This document shows positions 15,949-22,377 of a stretch of 23,241 nt of DNA, one piece after another (position 1 is the first letter of the stretch; each line of letters opens with the position of its first letter). The translations under genes and the position numbers were made by a program. The notes beneath the pieces were generated by a model. That model saw nothing but the letters and a program-made list of their open reading frames with translations, did not search any database and was not told where the DNA came from. The DNA is taken from positions 1 through 23,241 of the forward strand of contig CAAGMF010000082.1 of assembly GCA_900770895.1 (NCBI GenBank), in the 5' to 3' direction. This stretch comes from an uncultured Mitsuokella sp. GTDB taxonomy: Bacteria > Bacillota > Negativicutes > Selenomonadales > Selenomonadaceae.

Positions 15949-16896
15949 ATGAGTTACAGAGTCGTATTCATGGGCACGCCGGAATTCGCCGTACCATGTC
16001 TGGAGGCATTGGCAGCGAGCGAACGGACGGAGGTAGTGGGCGTCGTGACGCAGCCCGACCGTCCGCGCGGACGCGGCCAGCATCTCGTGCCGTCGCCTGT
16101 GAAGGAATGCGCCGTGCAGCATGGTCTGCCGGTCTACCAGCCGGAAAAGATAAAGAATCCGGAAGCCGTGGCGCAGCTGCGGCAATGGCAGCCGGACCTG
16201 ATCGTCGTCGTGGCTTTCGGGCAGATCCTGTCGCAGGAGGTGCTCGACATACCGCCGCAGGGCTGCGTGAACGTCCATGCCTCGCTGCTGCCGCGTTATC
16301 GCGGCGCGGCGCCGATGCAGCGCTGCCTCATCGATGGCGAGACGAAGACCGGAGTCACGACGATGTACATGGATGCCGGGCTCGATACGGGCGATATGCT
16401 GCTGAAGGCGGAACTGCCACTCGGCGAGGATACGACGCTCGAAGAAGTGCATGATCAGCTGAGCGCGATGGGCGCCAGCCTGCTGATCGAGACAATCGCG
16501 AAGATGCAGGATGGCACGCTGCAGCCGGTACCGCAGACGGGCGAGTCGAACTATGCCCACATGCTGACGAAGGAGACGGGCCACATTGACTGGTCGAAGC
16601 CGGCACGCGACGTGCATAATCTCGTGCGCGGGCTGAATTCCTGGCCGGGTGCCTATACGTTCCTGGATGGGAAGAAATACAAGATATGGCGCACGAAGCA
16701 TACGGGACAGGCCGTACCGGCAGGTACGGCTCCGGGGACCATCGTGAGTGCCGACCGGAGTAGCGGCCTGCTCGTGGCGGCTGCGGATGAGCTGCTGGAG
16801 ATCACCGAGCTGCAGGCTCCGGGCAAGAAGAAGATGCAGGCGGGAGATTATCTGAACGGTCATGGCATCAATCTGCCGGCGGCGTTCGAGTCGTGA
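15949..16896 (+). CDS. fmt: Methionyl-tRNA formyltransferase
   Basis: This 315-residue enzyme formylates Met-tRNA(fMet) with 10-formyl-tetrahydrofolate for translation initiation. The N-terminal Rossmann formyltransferase domain has MGTPEFAV (8-15), the catalytic triad N108, H110 and D146 in VNVHASLLPRYRG and MDAGLDTGDM, and the substrate loop around RPRGRGQ (38-44). The C-terminal OB-fold tRNA-binding domain covers about 207-310. Length is typical. The loop SLLPRYRG carries Tyr where Trp is commonest, which is conservative. GAGGTGA lies just before ATG 15949. DUF116 follows after 39 bases and is probably co-transcribed. Confidence 0.97.
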   Translation: MSYRVVFMGTPEFAVPCLEALAASERTEVVGVVTQPDRPRGRGQHLVPSPVKECAVQHGLPVYQPEKIKNPEAVAQLRQWQPDLIVVVAFGQILSQEVLDIPPQGCVNVHASLLPRYRGAAPMQRCLIDGETKTGVTTMYMDAGLDTGDMLLKAELPLGEDTTLEEVHDQLSAMGASLLIETIAKMQDGTLQPVPQTGESNYAHMLTKETGHIDWSKPARDVHNLVRGLNSWPGAYTFLDGKKYKIWRTKHTGQAVPAGTAPGTIVSADRSSGLLVAAADELLEITELQAPGKKKMQAGDYLNGHGINLPAAFES

Positions 16897-16935
16897 TCTC
16901 CGGTCGGCGATATTTTATACAGGGTTGACAGAGAT

Positions 16936-17808
16936 ATGACTACTGCTGATACTGTTCGAAAGAAGGAGAAGCCGGCGAAGGTCTACCGGCAGAAGCGGGC
17001 GAAGAAGCGGCTCGTGCTGGGGCTGCTCGCGCTGGCGATATTCATAGCGGCTCTGCTGCTGGCTGGCATCTGGTATGTGCTGCAGCCGGGGCTCGAGCGC
17101 ATAGCGGCGCCGCTGCCGCTGATCGTGGGGGCAGTTTTTGCTCTGCTGGCGGTGCTGGCAGTGGCCGGCTGGCTCAATACCATATTCATCATCAAAGGGT
17201 GGCCCGCGCTGGGCATCCTGTACGGGCAGACGTACCACCTCATCAATATGTTGTTTCCGCTGGCCGTGCGTCTGGGACGGTTGTTCGGCATTACGCGCCG
17301 TCAGCTGGAGGGCTCGTTCATCGCCGTCAGCAATGTATTGTTCCAGCGCCGGGGACTGCGCGTGCCGGCGGACCGGCTGCTCGTGGTCACACCGCATTGC
17401 CTGCAGCTGGCCTCGTGCCCGCACAAGATCACGCGCGACCCGCACAACTGCCAGCGCTGCGGGGGCTGCGATATCGGCACGCTGGTCACGCTGGCGGATG
17501 AGATGGGATTCCATTTCTTCGTAGCGACGGGCGGCACACTGGCCCGGCAGATTGTGCGCGATACGCGGCCGCAGGCCGTGCTGGCCATCGCCTGCGAGCG
17601 CGACCTCATGAGCGGCATCCAGGACGTCTATCCGCTGCCGGCCGTAGGCGTGCTGAATATCAGGCCGAACGGGCCCTGCTACAATACGCATGTCGATATC
17701 GACGAGCTGAAAGCGGCCCTGGCGGCCATCATCGAGCCGGCGGAACCGGCATCCGTGACCGCTGCGTCTGAGGAGAAAACAGGTACAGGAGAGGAAAAGC
17801 GAGCATGA
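16936..17808 (+). CDS. DUF116 family membrane-anchored cysteine-rich protein
   Basis: This 290-residue protein belongs to DUF116, which has no established function that I can name. A basic N-terminus (8-25, KKEKPAKVYRQKRAKKR) is followed by two hydrophobic segments at about 26-49 and 58-82, predicted to place both ends inside the cell. The conserved soluble domain holds seven cysteines: C155 and C161 in PHCLQLASCPHKIT, C172, C175 and C178 in NCQRCGGC, C220 in ACERDL and C248 in NGPCYNT. ATGGTLAR (197-204) looks like a ligand-binding loop. The pattern suggests a metal or iron-sulfur site, an inference only. The tail from 268 is acidic and low-complexity. The ribosome-binding site is weak (AGGG at 16921-16924). 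Its stop overlaps the rsmB start (ATGA), so translation of the two is likely coupled. Confidence 0.9.
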   Translation: MTTADTVRKKEKPAKVYRQKRAKKRLVLGLLALAIFIAALLLAGIWYVLQPGLERIAAPLPLIVGAVFALLAVLAVAGWLNTIFIIKGWPALGILYGQTYHLINMLFPLAVRLGRLFGITRRQLEGSFIAVSNVLFQRRGLRVPADRLLVVTPHCLQLASCPHKITRDPHNCQRCGGCDIGTLVTLADEMGFHFFVATGGTLARQIVRDTRPQAVLAIACERDLMSGIQDVYPLPAVGVLNIRPNGPCYNTHVDIDELKAALAAIIEPAEPASVTAASEEKTGTGEEKRA

Positions 17809-19220
17809 CAGATAAAAGGCAGCCGCATCGCCGTGCATCGGGCCCCGTGCGTCAGCGCCGGCCGCGGCCCCGGCGGGACAAGGCGCGCGAACTGGCTCTG
17901 AGCGTACTGCGCGAAGTCCATGAAAACGACGCCTATGCTAATGTGGCACTCGTGCGCGCGCTGCGCGACCTGCCGGAGGACAGGGCTCTGAGCGATATCG
18001 ACCGCCGCTTTGCCACGGAACTCGTCTATGGCGTTGCCAAGGCGGTGGGGACGCTGGACTGGATCATGGCGCACTATGTCAAGCGGCCGCTCGAAAAACT
18101 CGATCCGGTCGTGCGCGAGATTTTGCGGCTCGGGCTGTACCAGCTGTTCTATCTCGATGCGGTGCCGCCCTCGGCGGCCTGCAATACGTCCGTAGAGCTC
18201 GCCAAACATCATGCTCATGCGGGAGTGGCCGGCTTTGTCAACGGCGTACTGCGCAGCGCGGTCCGCGAACCGGAGCGGGCAGCTTTCCCGACCGGAGCAG
18301 AGCACGCTGTCGAGCGTCTGGCGCTTGAAAAGCAGCATCCACTCTGGCTCGTGCAGCGCTGGGTGGAGCAGCTCGGCTATGAGGAGACGTGCGCGCTCTG
18401 TGACAGGGACAACGAGCCGGCGCCGCTCTGCCTGCGGACGAATACGCTGCGCACGAGCCGTACTGAGCTGCTGACCGTGCTGCAGGAAGCCGGTTGCGAG
18501 GCGGAAGCATCGCAGTGGGCGCCGGAGGGCATCCTGCTGCACCAGCATGGCAGTCTCGATAGTCTCGCGCCGCTGCAGCAGGGGCTGGCCCAGGTCCAGG
18601 ATGAGAGCTCCATGCTCGTGGCGCATGTCGTGGCTCCCCAGCCGGGGGAGCGCGTGCTGGACTGCTGCAGCGCACCGGGCGGCAAGACGACCCATATGGC
18701 CGCCCTCATGCAGAATCAGGGCGAGATCACGGCGCTCGATATCTACGATCACAAGCTGCAGCGCGTGGCCGACAATGCGGCCCGCCTCGGCATCGACATC
18801 ATAAAGACCGTCAGGCTCGACGCGCGCGAGGCCGGTGAGCGATATGCCGGACAGATGGACCGGGTGCTGGTCGATGCGCCATGCTCCGGTCTCGGCGTCC
18901 TGCGGCGGCGGCCCGATGCGCGCTGGCACAAATCGGCTGTGGAGATCGAGGCCCTGCCGCCGCTGCAGTCCGCGATACTGGACAGCGCGGCGCAGGCCGT
19001 CCGGCCGGGCGGGATACTTGTCTACAGCACCTGCACGATCGAACCGCAGGAAAACAGCGCCGTCGTCGAGGCTTTCCTGGCCCGGCATCCCGAGTTCGTG
19101 CTCGAACCGGTCGGTGGCTGTCTGCCGGAGCCGCGGCGGGAGGAGAAGATGCTGCAGCTGTATCCGCAGCGCGATGGCACGGATGGATTCTTCATCGCAC
19201 GCATGAGACGTAAGGTGTGA
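17805..19220 (+). CDS. rsmB: RsmB, 16S rRNA (cytosine-C5) methyltransferase
   Basis: This 471-residue enzyme of the RsmB/Sun family methylates C967 (E. coli numbering) of 16S rRNA using SAM. Residues 1-26 form an Arg/Lys-rich tail (11 basic of 26). The NusB-like RNA-binding domain follows at about 27-165. The methyltransferase domain has SAM motif VLDCCSAPGGKT (284-295), the releasing cysteine in DAPCSG (C360), the nucleophile cysteine in YSTCT (C410) and the C-terminal DGFFIARM. AGGAGAGG lies upstream of ATG 17805, which overlaps the DUF116 stop. rlmN begins 5 bases after the stop. The order def-fmt-(DUF116)-rsmB-rlmN matches that in Bacillus apart from DUF116. Confidence 0.95.
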   Translation: MTDKRQPHRRASGPVRQRRPRPRRDKARELALSVLREVHENDAYANVALVRALRDLPEDRALSDIDRRFATELVYGVAKAVGTLDWIMAHYVKRPLEKLDPVVREILRLGLYQLFYLDAVPPSAACNTSVELAKHHAHAGVAGFVNGVLRSAVREPERAAFPTGAEHAVERLALEKQHPLWLVQRWVEQLGYEETCALCDRDNEPAPLCLRTNTLRTSRTELLTVLQEAGCEAEASQWAPEGILLHQHGSLDSLAPLQQGLAQVQDESSMLVAHVVAPQPGERVLDCCSAPGGKTTHMAALMQNQGEITALDIYDHKLQRVADNAARLGIDIIKTVRLDAREAGERYAGQMDRVLVDAPCSGLGVLRRRPDARWHKSAVEIEALPPLQSAILDSAAQAVRPGGILVYSTCTIEPQENSAVVEAFLARHPEFVLEPVGGCLPEPRREEKMLQLYPQRDGTDGFFIARMRRKV

Positions 19221-19225
19221 AATAA

Positions 19226-20278
19226 ATGCAGGAGATATTCGGAATGTCCCTGCCCGGGCTCCAGACAGTGGTGCTCGAGGCCGGAGGGCAGAAATTCAGG
19301 GCCAAGCAGCTGGCAGAATGGCTCTACAAGCGGGGAGCCGGCGATTTCGCGGCCATGAACAATATACCAAAGGCACTGCGCGAGCAGCTGGCGGCCAGCT
19401 ATACGATCGGACGTCCCCGCATCATCCGGCGGCAGGATTCGTCTGATGGCGAGACGACGAAATACCTGCTCGAGTTCACTGGCGGCACGGCCATAGAAAC
19501 CGTGCTGATGCGGCATGACTACGGCAACAGCGTCTGCGTGTCGACGCAGGCGGGCTGTGCGATGGGCTGTGCGTTCTGCGCCTCGACGCTTCATGGCGTC
19601 GCCCGCAATCTGACCAGCGGCGAGATCCTGGCGCAGGTCGTCGCGATGAATGACCTGTTGCGGGACGAGGAGGGCAGCCATGTGAATACCATCGTCGTCA
19701 TGGGCTCGGGGGAGCCGCTCATGAACTATGAGGAGCTGCTGCGGTTCCTGCATCTGGTACATGAGCCGTACACGCTTGGCCTGAGCTACCGCAATATCAC
19801 GGTTTCCACCTGCGGCATCGTGAACCGGATGTATGACCTGGCGCAGGAGGGCATCCCCATATCGCTGTCGCTGTCCCTGCATGCGCCGAATCAGCCGCTG
19901 CGCGAGCACCTGATGCCGATAGCGAGGAAGTACGATATCAAGGAAGTCGTAGCGGCAGCCGACAACTACGCCCGGCAGACAGGCCGGCGCGTGACCTACG
20001 AGTACATACTCATAGACGGAGTGAACGACCTCGAGGAGCATGCCCGCGAGCTGGCCAGGCTCGTGCAGGGCCAGCTCGCCAGCGTGAACCTCATCCCGAT
20101 CAACCCCGTCGCTGAGCGCGGCTTCAACCGGCCGCCGGCCGAGCACGTGCAGCGCTTTGCCGCAGTGCTGTCCGGCTACGGCGTGAATGTGACCGTGCGG
20201 CGCGAGATGGGGGATGACATCCAGGCGGCCTGCGGGCAGCTGCGCAACCGGCATTTGCAGGACAAGGCAAAAGGCTAG
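19226..20278 (+). CDS. rlmN: RlmN, dual-specificity 23S rRNA/tRNA adenine-C2 methyltransferase
   Basis: This 350-residue radical-SAM enzyme makes 2-methyladenosine at A2503 of 23S rRNA and A37 of some tRNAs. The 4Fe-4S cluster motif is C111-x3-C115-x2-C118 (GCAMGCAFC). Both methyl-transfer cysteines are present: C104 in VCVSTQ and C336 in AACGQLR. SAM-binding GSGEPL (171-176 region) is intact. These two extra cysteines, and the lack of the Cfr-specific pattern, favour RlmN over the resistance enzyme Cfr. ATG 19226 uses AAGGTG in the rsmB tail as ribosome-binding site. It is the last gene of the pepT-to-rlmN block; a terminator begins 16 bases after its stop. Confidence 0.96.
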   Translation: MQEIFGMSLPGLQTVVLEAGGQKFRAKQLAEWLYKRGAGDFAAMNNIPKALREQLAASYTIGRPRIIRRQDSSDGETTKYLLEFTGGTAIETVLMRHDYGNSVCVSTQAGCAMGCAFCASTLHGVARNLTSGEILAQVVAMNDLLRDEEGSHVNTIVVMGSGEPLMNYEELLRFLHLVHEPYTLGLSYRNITVSTCGIVNRMYDLAQEGIPISLSLSLHAPNQPLREHLMPIARKYDIKEVVAAADNYARQTGRRVTYEYILIDGVNDLEEHARELARLVQGQLASVNLIPINPVAERGFNRPPAEHVQRFAAVLSGYGVNVTVRREMGDDIQAACGQLRNRHLQDKAKG

Positions 20279-20293
20279 AACGAATATTGTTTC

Positions 20294-20340
20294 ACAGAGC
20301 TGTGAAAAAATGCATCAGGCATTGACCACAGCTCTGTTTT
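20294..20340 (+). terminator. Intrinsic terminator after rlmN
   Basis: An 11-bp perfect stem pairs 20294-20304 (ACAGAGCTGTG) with 20327-20337, and the T-run is 20337-20340. The 22-base loop holds its own small hairpin, AATGC 20309-20313 with GCATT 20319-20323. It closes the pepT-to-rlmN transcript just before the promoter of the FHA operon. Confidence 0.85.
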
Positions 20341-20357
20341 ACTTCATAGTCCCTGTG

Positions 20358-20386
20358 TTGATAAAGGTGCCCTGTGATGCTATAAT
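20358..20386 (+). promoter_or_regulatory. Near-consensus sigma-A promoter of the FHA/PP2C/rodA operon
   Basis: TTGATA (20358-20363, 5/6) and TATAAT (20381-20386, 6/6) are separated by exactly 17 bases, with a TG extended -10 at 20378-20379. Transcription should start near 20393, giving a leader of about 45 bases before fhaA. It is the strongest promoter match in the window and follows directly after the rlmN terminator, so this operon is an independent unit. Confidence 0.9.
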
Positions 20387-20421
20387 ATTGAGATGGTAGT
20401 CTGAAAATAATCTGCAGATAC

Positions 20422-20436
20422 GGAGGAGGAGAGGAG
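20422..20436 (+). promoter_or_regulatory. Extended Shine-Dalgarno of the fhaA-like gene
   Basis: GGAGGAGGAGAGGAG ends 1 base before ATG 20438 and offers several registers for 16S rRNA pairing. It supports this start and, with the strong promoter, suggests abundant expression. Confidence 0.8.
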
Positions 20437-20437
20437 C

Positions 20438-21190
20438 ATGGGCCTCGACAGGCTGGAATCCTTCCTCGAGAATAACATAGAAGGATTCTTCAATCGGAAG
20501 TTCGCCAGCAATCTGGAGCCGGCAGAACTCATGAAAGGGATAGAGAAAGAAGTCATGCGCCAGGCGGCACGGGACAAGGAGCATCATGGCATCGCCAACC
20601 GCTATGAGTTCCAGCTCAGCGCAGATGATTATAAGCGACTGTGCTCGGACCGGCTGGAAAATGATTTGCTGACCGAGCTCGAGCGGCAGATCATCCTGGC
20701 GGATTCCTCAGCCGAGGGGCGTCTCTCGGTCGTATTGAAGGAAAACGCGGGCCTGACGCGCGGCTCCTACGAGCTCAAGGCCAATTTCGCTGTCGAGGAT
20801 GTGGCTGAGGCGGCGGAGCAGGAGCATCCGCACACGCTCGTGCTCGAGCGTCACAAGCTGACGGCTGACCGGCCGCTCAATCCGCCGCTCGAGCATTATC
20901 CGGCGTCTCTGACGGTCGTCGAGGGCCCGGATCTCGATGCGTATCTCGAGCTCGGCGAGCGGAATGTCTATATCGGACGCTTGTCGAAAAACGAGTTCAT
21001 ACTGACGGATACGAACGTCTCGCGCCTGCATGCGTGGGTATCGTACGAGCATCACCGCCACTATATCAATGATGCTCAGAGCACGAACGGCACGTTCGTC
21101 AATGACGAGCTCATCTCCGGACCCTGCCTGCTGCAGGCCGGGGATGAGATTCGGCTCGGAGAAACGATTCTTTCCTATGAGGTGATTTGA
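20438..21190 (+). CDS. fhaA: FhaA-like protein (DUF3662 plus FHA domain)
   Basis: The 250-residue product has the two-part build of actinobacterial FhaA. The N-terminal DUF3662 domain covers about 1-118 and begins LDRLESFLENNIEGFFNRKF. A short linker, much shorter than in mycobacteria, covers 119-155. The C-terminal FHA phosphothreonine-binding domain has YIGR (178-181), SRLHA (195-199), ND (211-212) and STNGTFVN (215-222), so all phosphopeptide contacts are present. There is no signal peptide or membrane segment. It is first in the operon, with membrane FHA, PP2C and RodA genes downstream. By analogy with mycobacteria it probably binds a phosphorylated kinase or cell-wall protein such as the MurJ regulator, but the partner here is unknown. 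Confidence 0.88.
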   Translation: MGLDRLESFLENNIEGFFNRKFASNLEPAELMKGIEKEVMRQAARDKEHHGIANRYEFQLSADDYKRLCSDRLENDLLTELERQIILADSSAEGRLSVVLKENAGLTRGSYELKANFAVEDVAEAAEQEHPHTLVLERHKLTADRPLNPPLEHYPASLTVVEGPDLDAYLELGERNVYIGRLSKNEFILTDTNVSRLHAWVSYEHHRHYINDAQSTNGTFVNDELISGPCLLQAGDEIRLGETILSYEVI

Positions 21191-21633
21191 TGTCTATAGT
21201 CCTGAAGGTCATCCGCGTGGCCTTGGAATATGGCATGCTGCTCTGGCTGCTTTACTTCGTGGCCCGCATAGCCGCGCGACTTTTCGGCGAGGCCAGGGCG
21301 GAGGCCAGGCAGAACCGGAAGCCGGAGACGCGTCAGGATGAGGCCATACTGACCGTCGTGGAGGCACAGGAACAGGAGCTGGCAGGACGGCGCTTCGCGT
21401 TCGGACGCGAGATCAGCATCGGACGCGGGGCGGAGAATGATATCGTCATACCGGAGGCCTTCGTTTCGCATCATCATGCGGTGTTGTACCGGCACGGCAG
21501 CCAGTATGTCATCGAGGACCTGGGCAGCCGCAACCACACTTATGTCAATGATCATATGTTGACCGGCAAGGCCTATATCCGGCCAGGCGATATCGTGCGC
21601 ATCGGCATGGTCAGCTTGCGGTTTGAGAGGTAA
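21190..21633 (+). CDS. fhaB: Membrane-anchored FHA-domain protein (FhaB/FipA-like)
   Basis: The 147-residue product has one N-terminal membrane segment (about 5-26), then a basic stretch RIAARLFGEARAEAR that should lie in the cytoplasm, a charged linker to about 50 and an FHA domain (about 52-147). FHA motifs are IGR (77-79), SHHHA (93-97) and SRNHTYVN (113-120); the usual NGT is NHT. The architecture matches mycobacterial FhaB/FipA, a substrate reader in cell division and wall growth. ATG 21190 overlaps the fhaA stop by one base (TGATG). A TTG at 21187 is in frame but less likely. AGGTGA (21180-21185) is a rather close ribosome-binding site, so translation probably relies on coupling. Confidence 0.87.
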   Translation: MSIVLKVIRVALEYGMLLWLLYFVARIAARLFGEARAEARQNRKPETRQDEAILTVVEAQEQELAGRRFAFGREISIGRGAENDIVIPEAFVSHHHAVLYRHGSQYVIEDLGSRNHTYVNDHMLTGKAYIRPGDIVRIGMVSLRFER

Positions 21634-21636
21634 TAT

Positions 21637-22377
21637 ATGTTGAAAGTATATCAGGCTACAGATGTTGGCTGCGTGAGAACGAATAACGAGGACAGCCTGC
21701 TCGTATGTTCTCCGGCAATCTACGGCGTGGCCGACGGTATGGGAGGCTGCGCTGGCGGGGAAGTGGCCAGCCGCCTGCTGGTGGACACCGTGGAGAGCAA
21801 GCTGACATCCTATGCACCGGAGGACATCGGTGAAGCGGAGCTCGCAGCTGCTATAAAGGCGGGCAACGAGGCCATACTGGCACGAGCCCAGTCTGAGCCG
21901 CAGTACCGGGGCATGGGAACGACCGCGACGCTGCTGCATGTCGTCGAACAGCCGTCCGGCGAACCGGGACCGGTTGCGGAAGCCCGCTGGGCTCATGTCG
22001 GTGACAGCCGCCTCTATCTCATCCATGATTCGGAGATGGAGCAGCTCACGCGCGATCATTCCTACGTCGAAGAGCTTGTGGCTCAGGGGACGATCACGGA
22101 GCAGGAGGCGCAGTCTCATCCGCAGCGCAATCTGCTGACGCGGGCGGTGGGCGTCGATCCTGACATCGATGTCGACACCGGTCATACGGAGCTGGCGGCG
22201 GGCGATATCATGCTGCTGGCCACGGATGGCCTGACGAAGCTCGTGAGCCCGCAGGCGATCAAGAATACATTGACGCATTGCGTGGCCCAGGGCGACGGCG
22301 CAGCGGAGCTGATCCGGCAGGCGCGCATAGCAGGCGGCACCGACAATATTACGGCAGTGGTGGTGGTCTTGGAATGA
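21637..22377 (+). CDS. stp: PP2C-family Ser/Thr protein phosphatase (Stp/PrpC/PstP type)
   Basis: This 246-residue cytoplasmic phosphatase removes phosphate from Ser/Thr of Hanks-type kinases and their substrates, using two or three Mn/Mg ions. The motifs are complete: D9 with R14 and NNED (16-19), VADGMGG (31-37) with metal ligand D33, GTTAT (94-98), HVGDSR (120-125), ATDGLT (195-200) with D197, and GGTDN (233-237) with D236. It lacks the transmembrane tail of mycobacterial PstP, and so resembles the soluble Bacillus PrpC. GAGAGGTAA precedes ATG 21637. Its stop overlaps the start of the SEDS gene (ATGA). The cognate kinase is not in the window and is expected downstream. Confidence 0.95.
   Translation: MLKVYQATDVGCVRTNNEDSLLVCSPAIYGVADGMGGCAGGEVASRLLVDTVESKLTSYAPEDIGEAELAAAIKAGNEAILARAQSEPQYRGMGTTATLLHVVEQPSGEPGPVAEARWAHVGDSRLYLIHDSEMEQLTRDHSYVEELVAQGTITEQEAQSHPQRNLLTRAVGVDPDIDVDTGHTELAAGDIMLLATDGLTKLVSPQAIKNTLTHCVAQGDGAAELIRQARIAGGTDNITAVVVVLE

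Noticed and set aside
21187..21189. TTG start for the membrane FHA gene
   Set aside because: ATG follows directly at 21190 and gives the TGATG stop-start overlap common in coupled genes. The difference is one residue.
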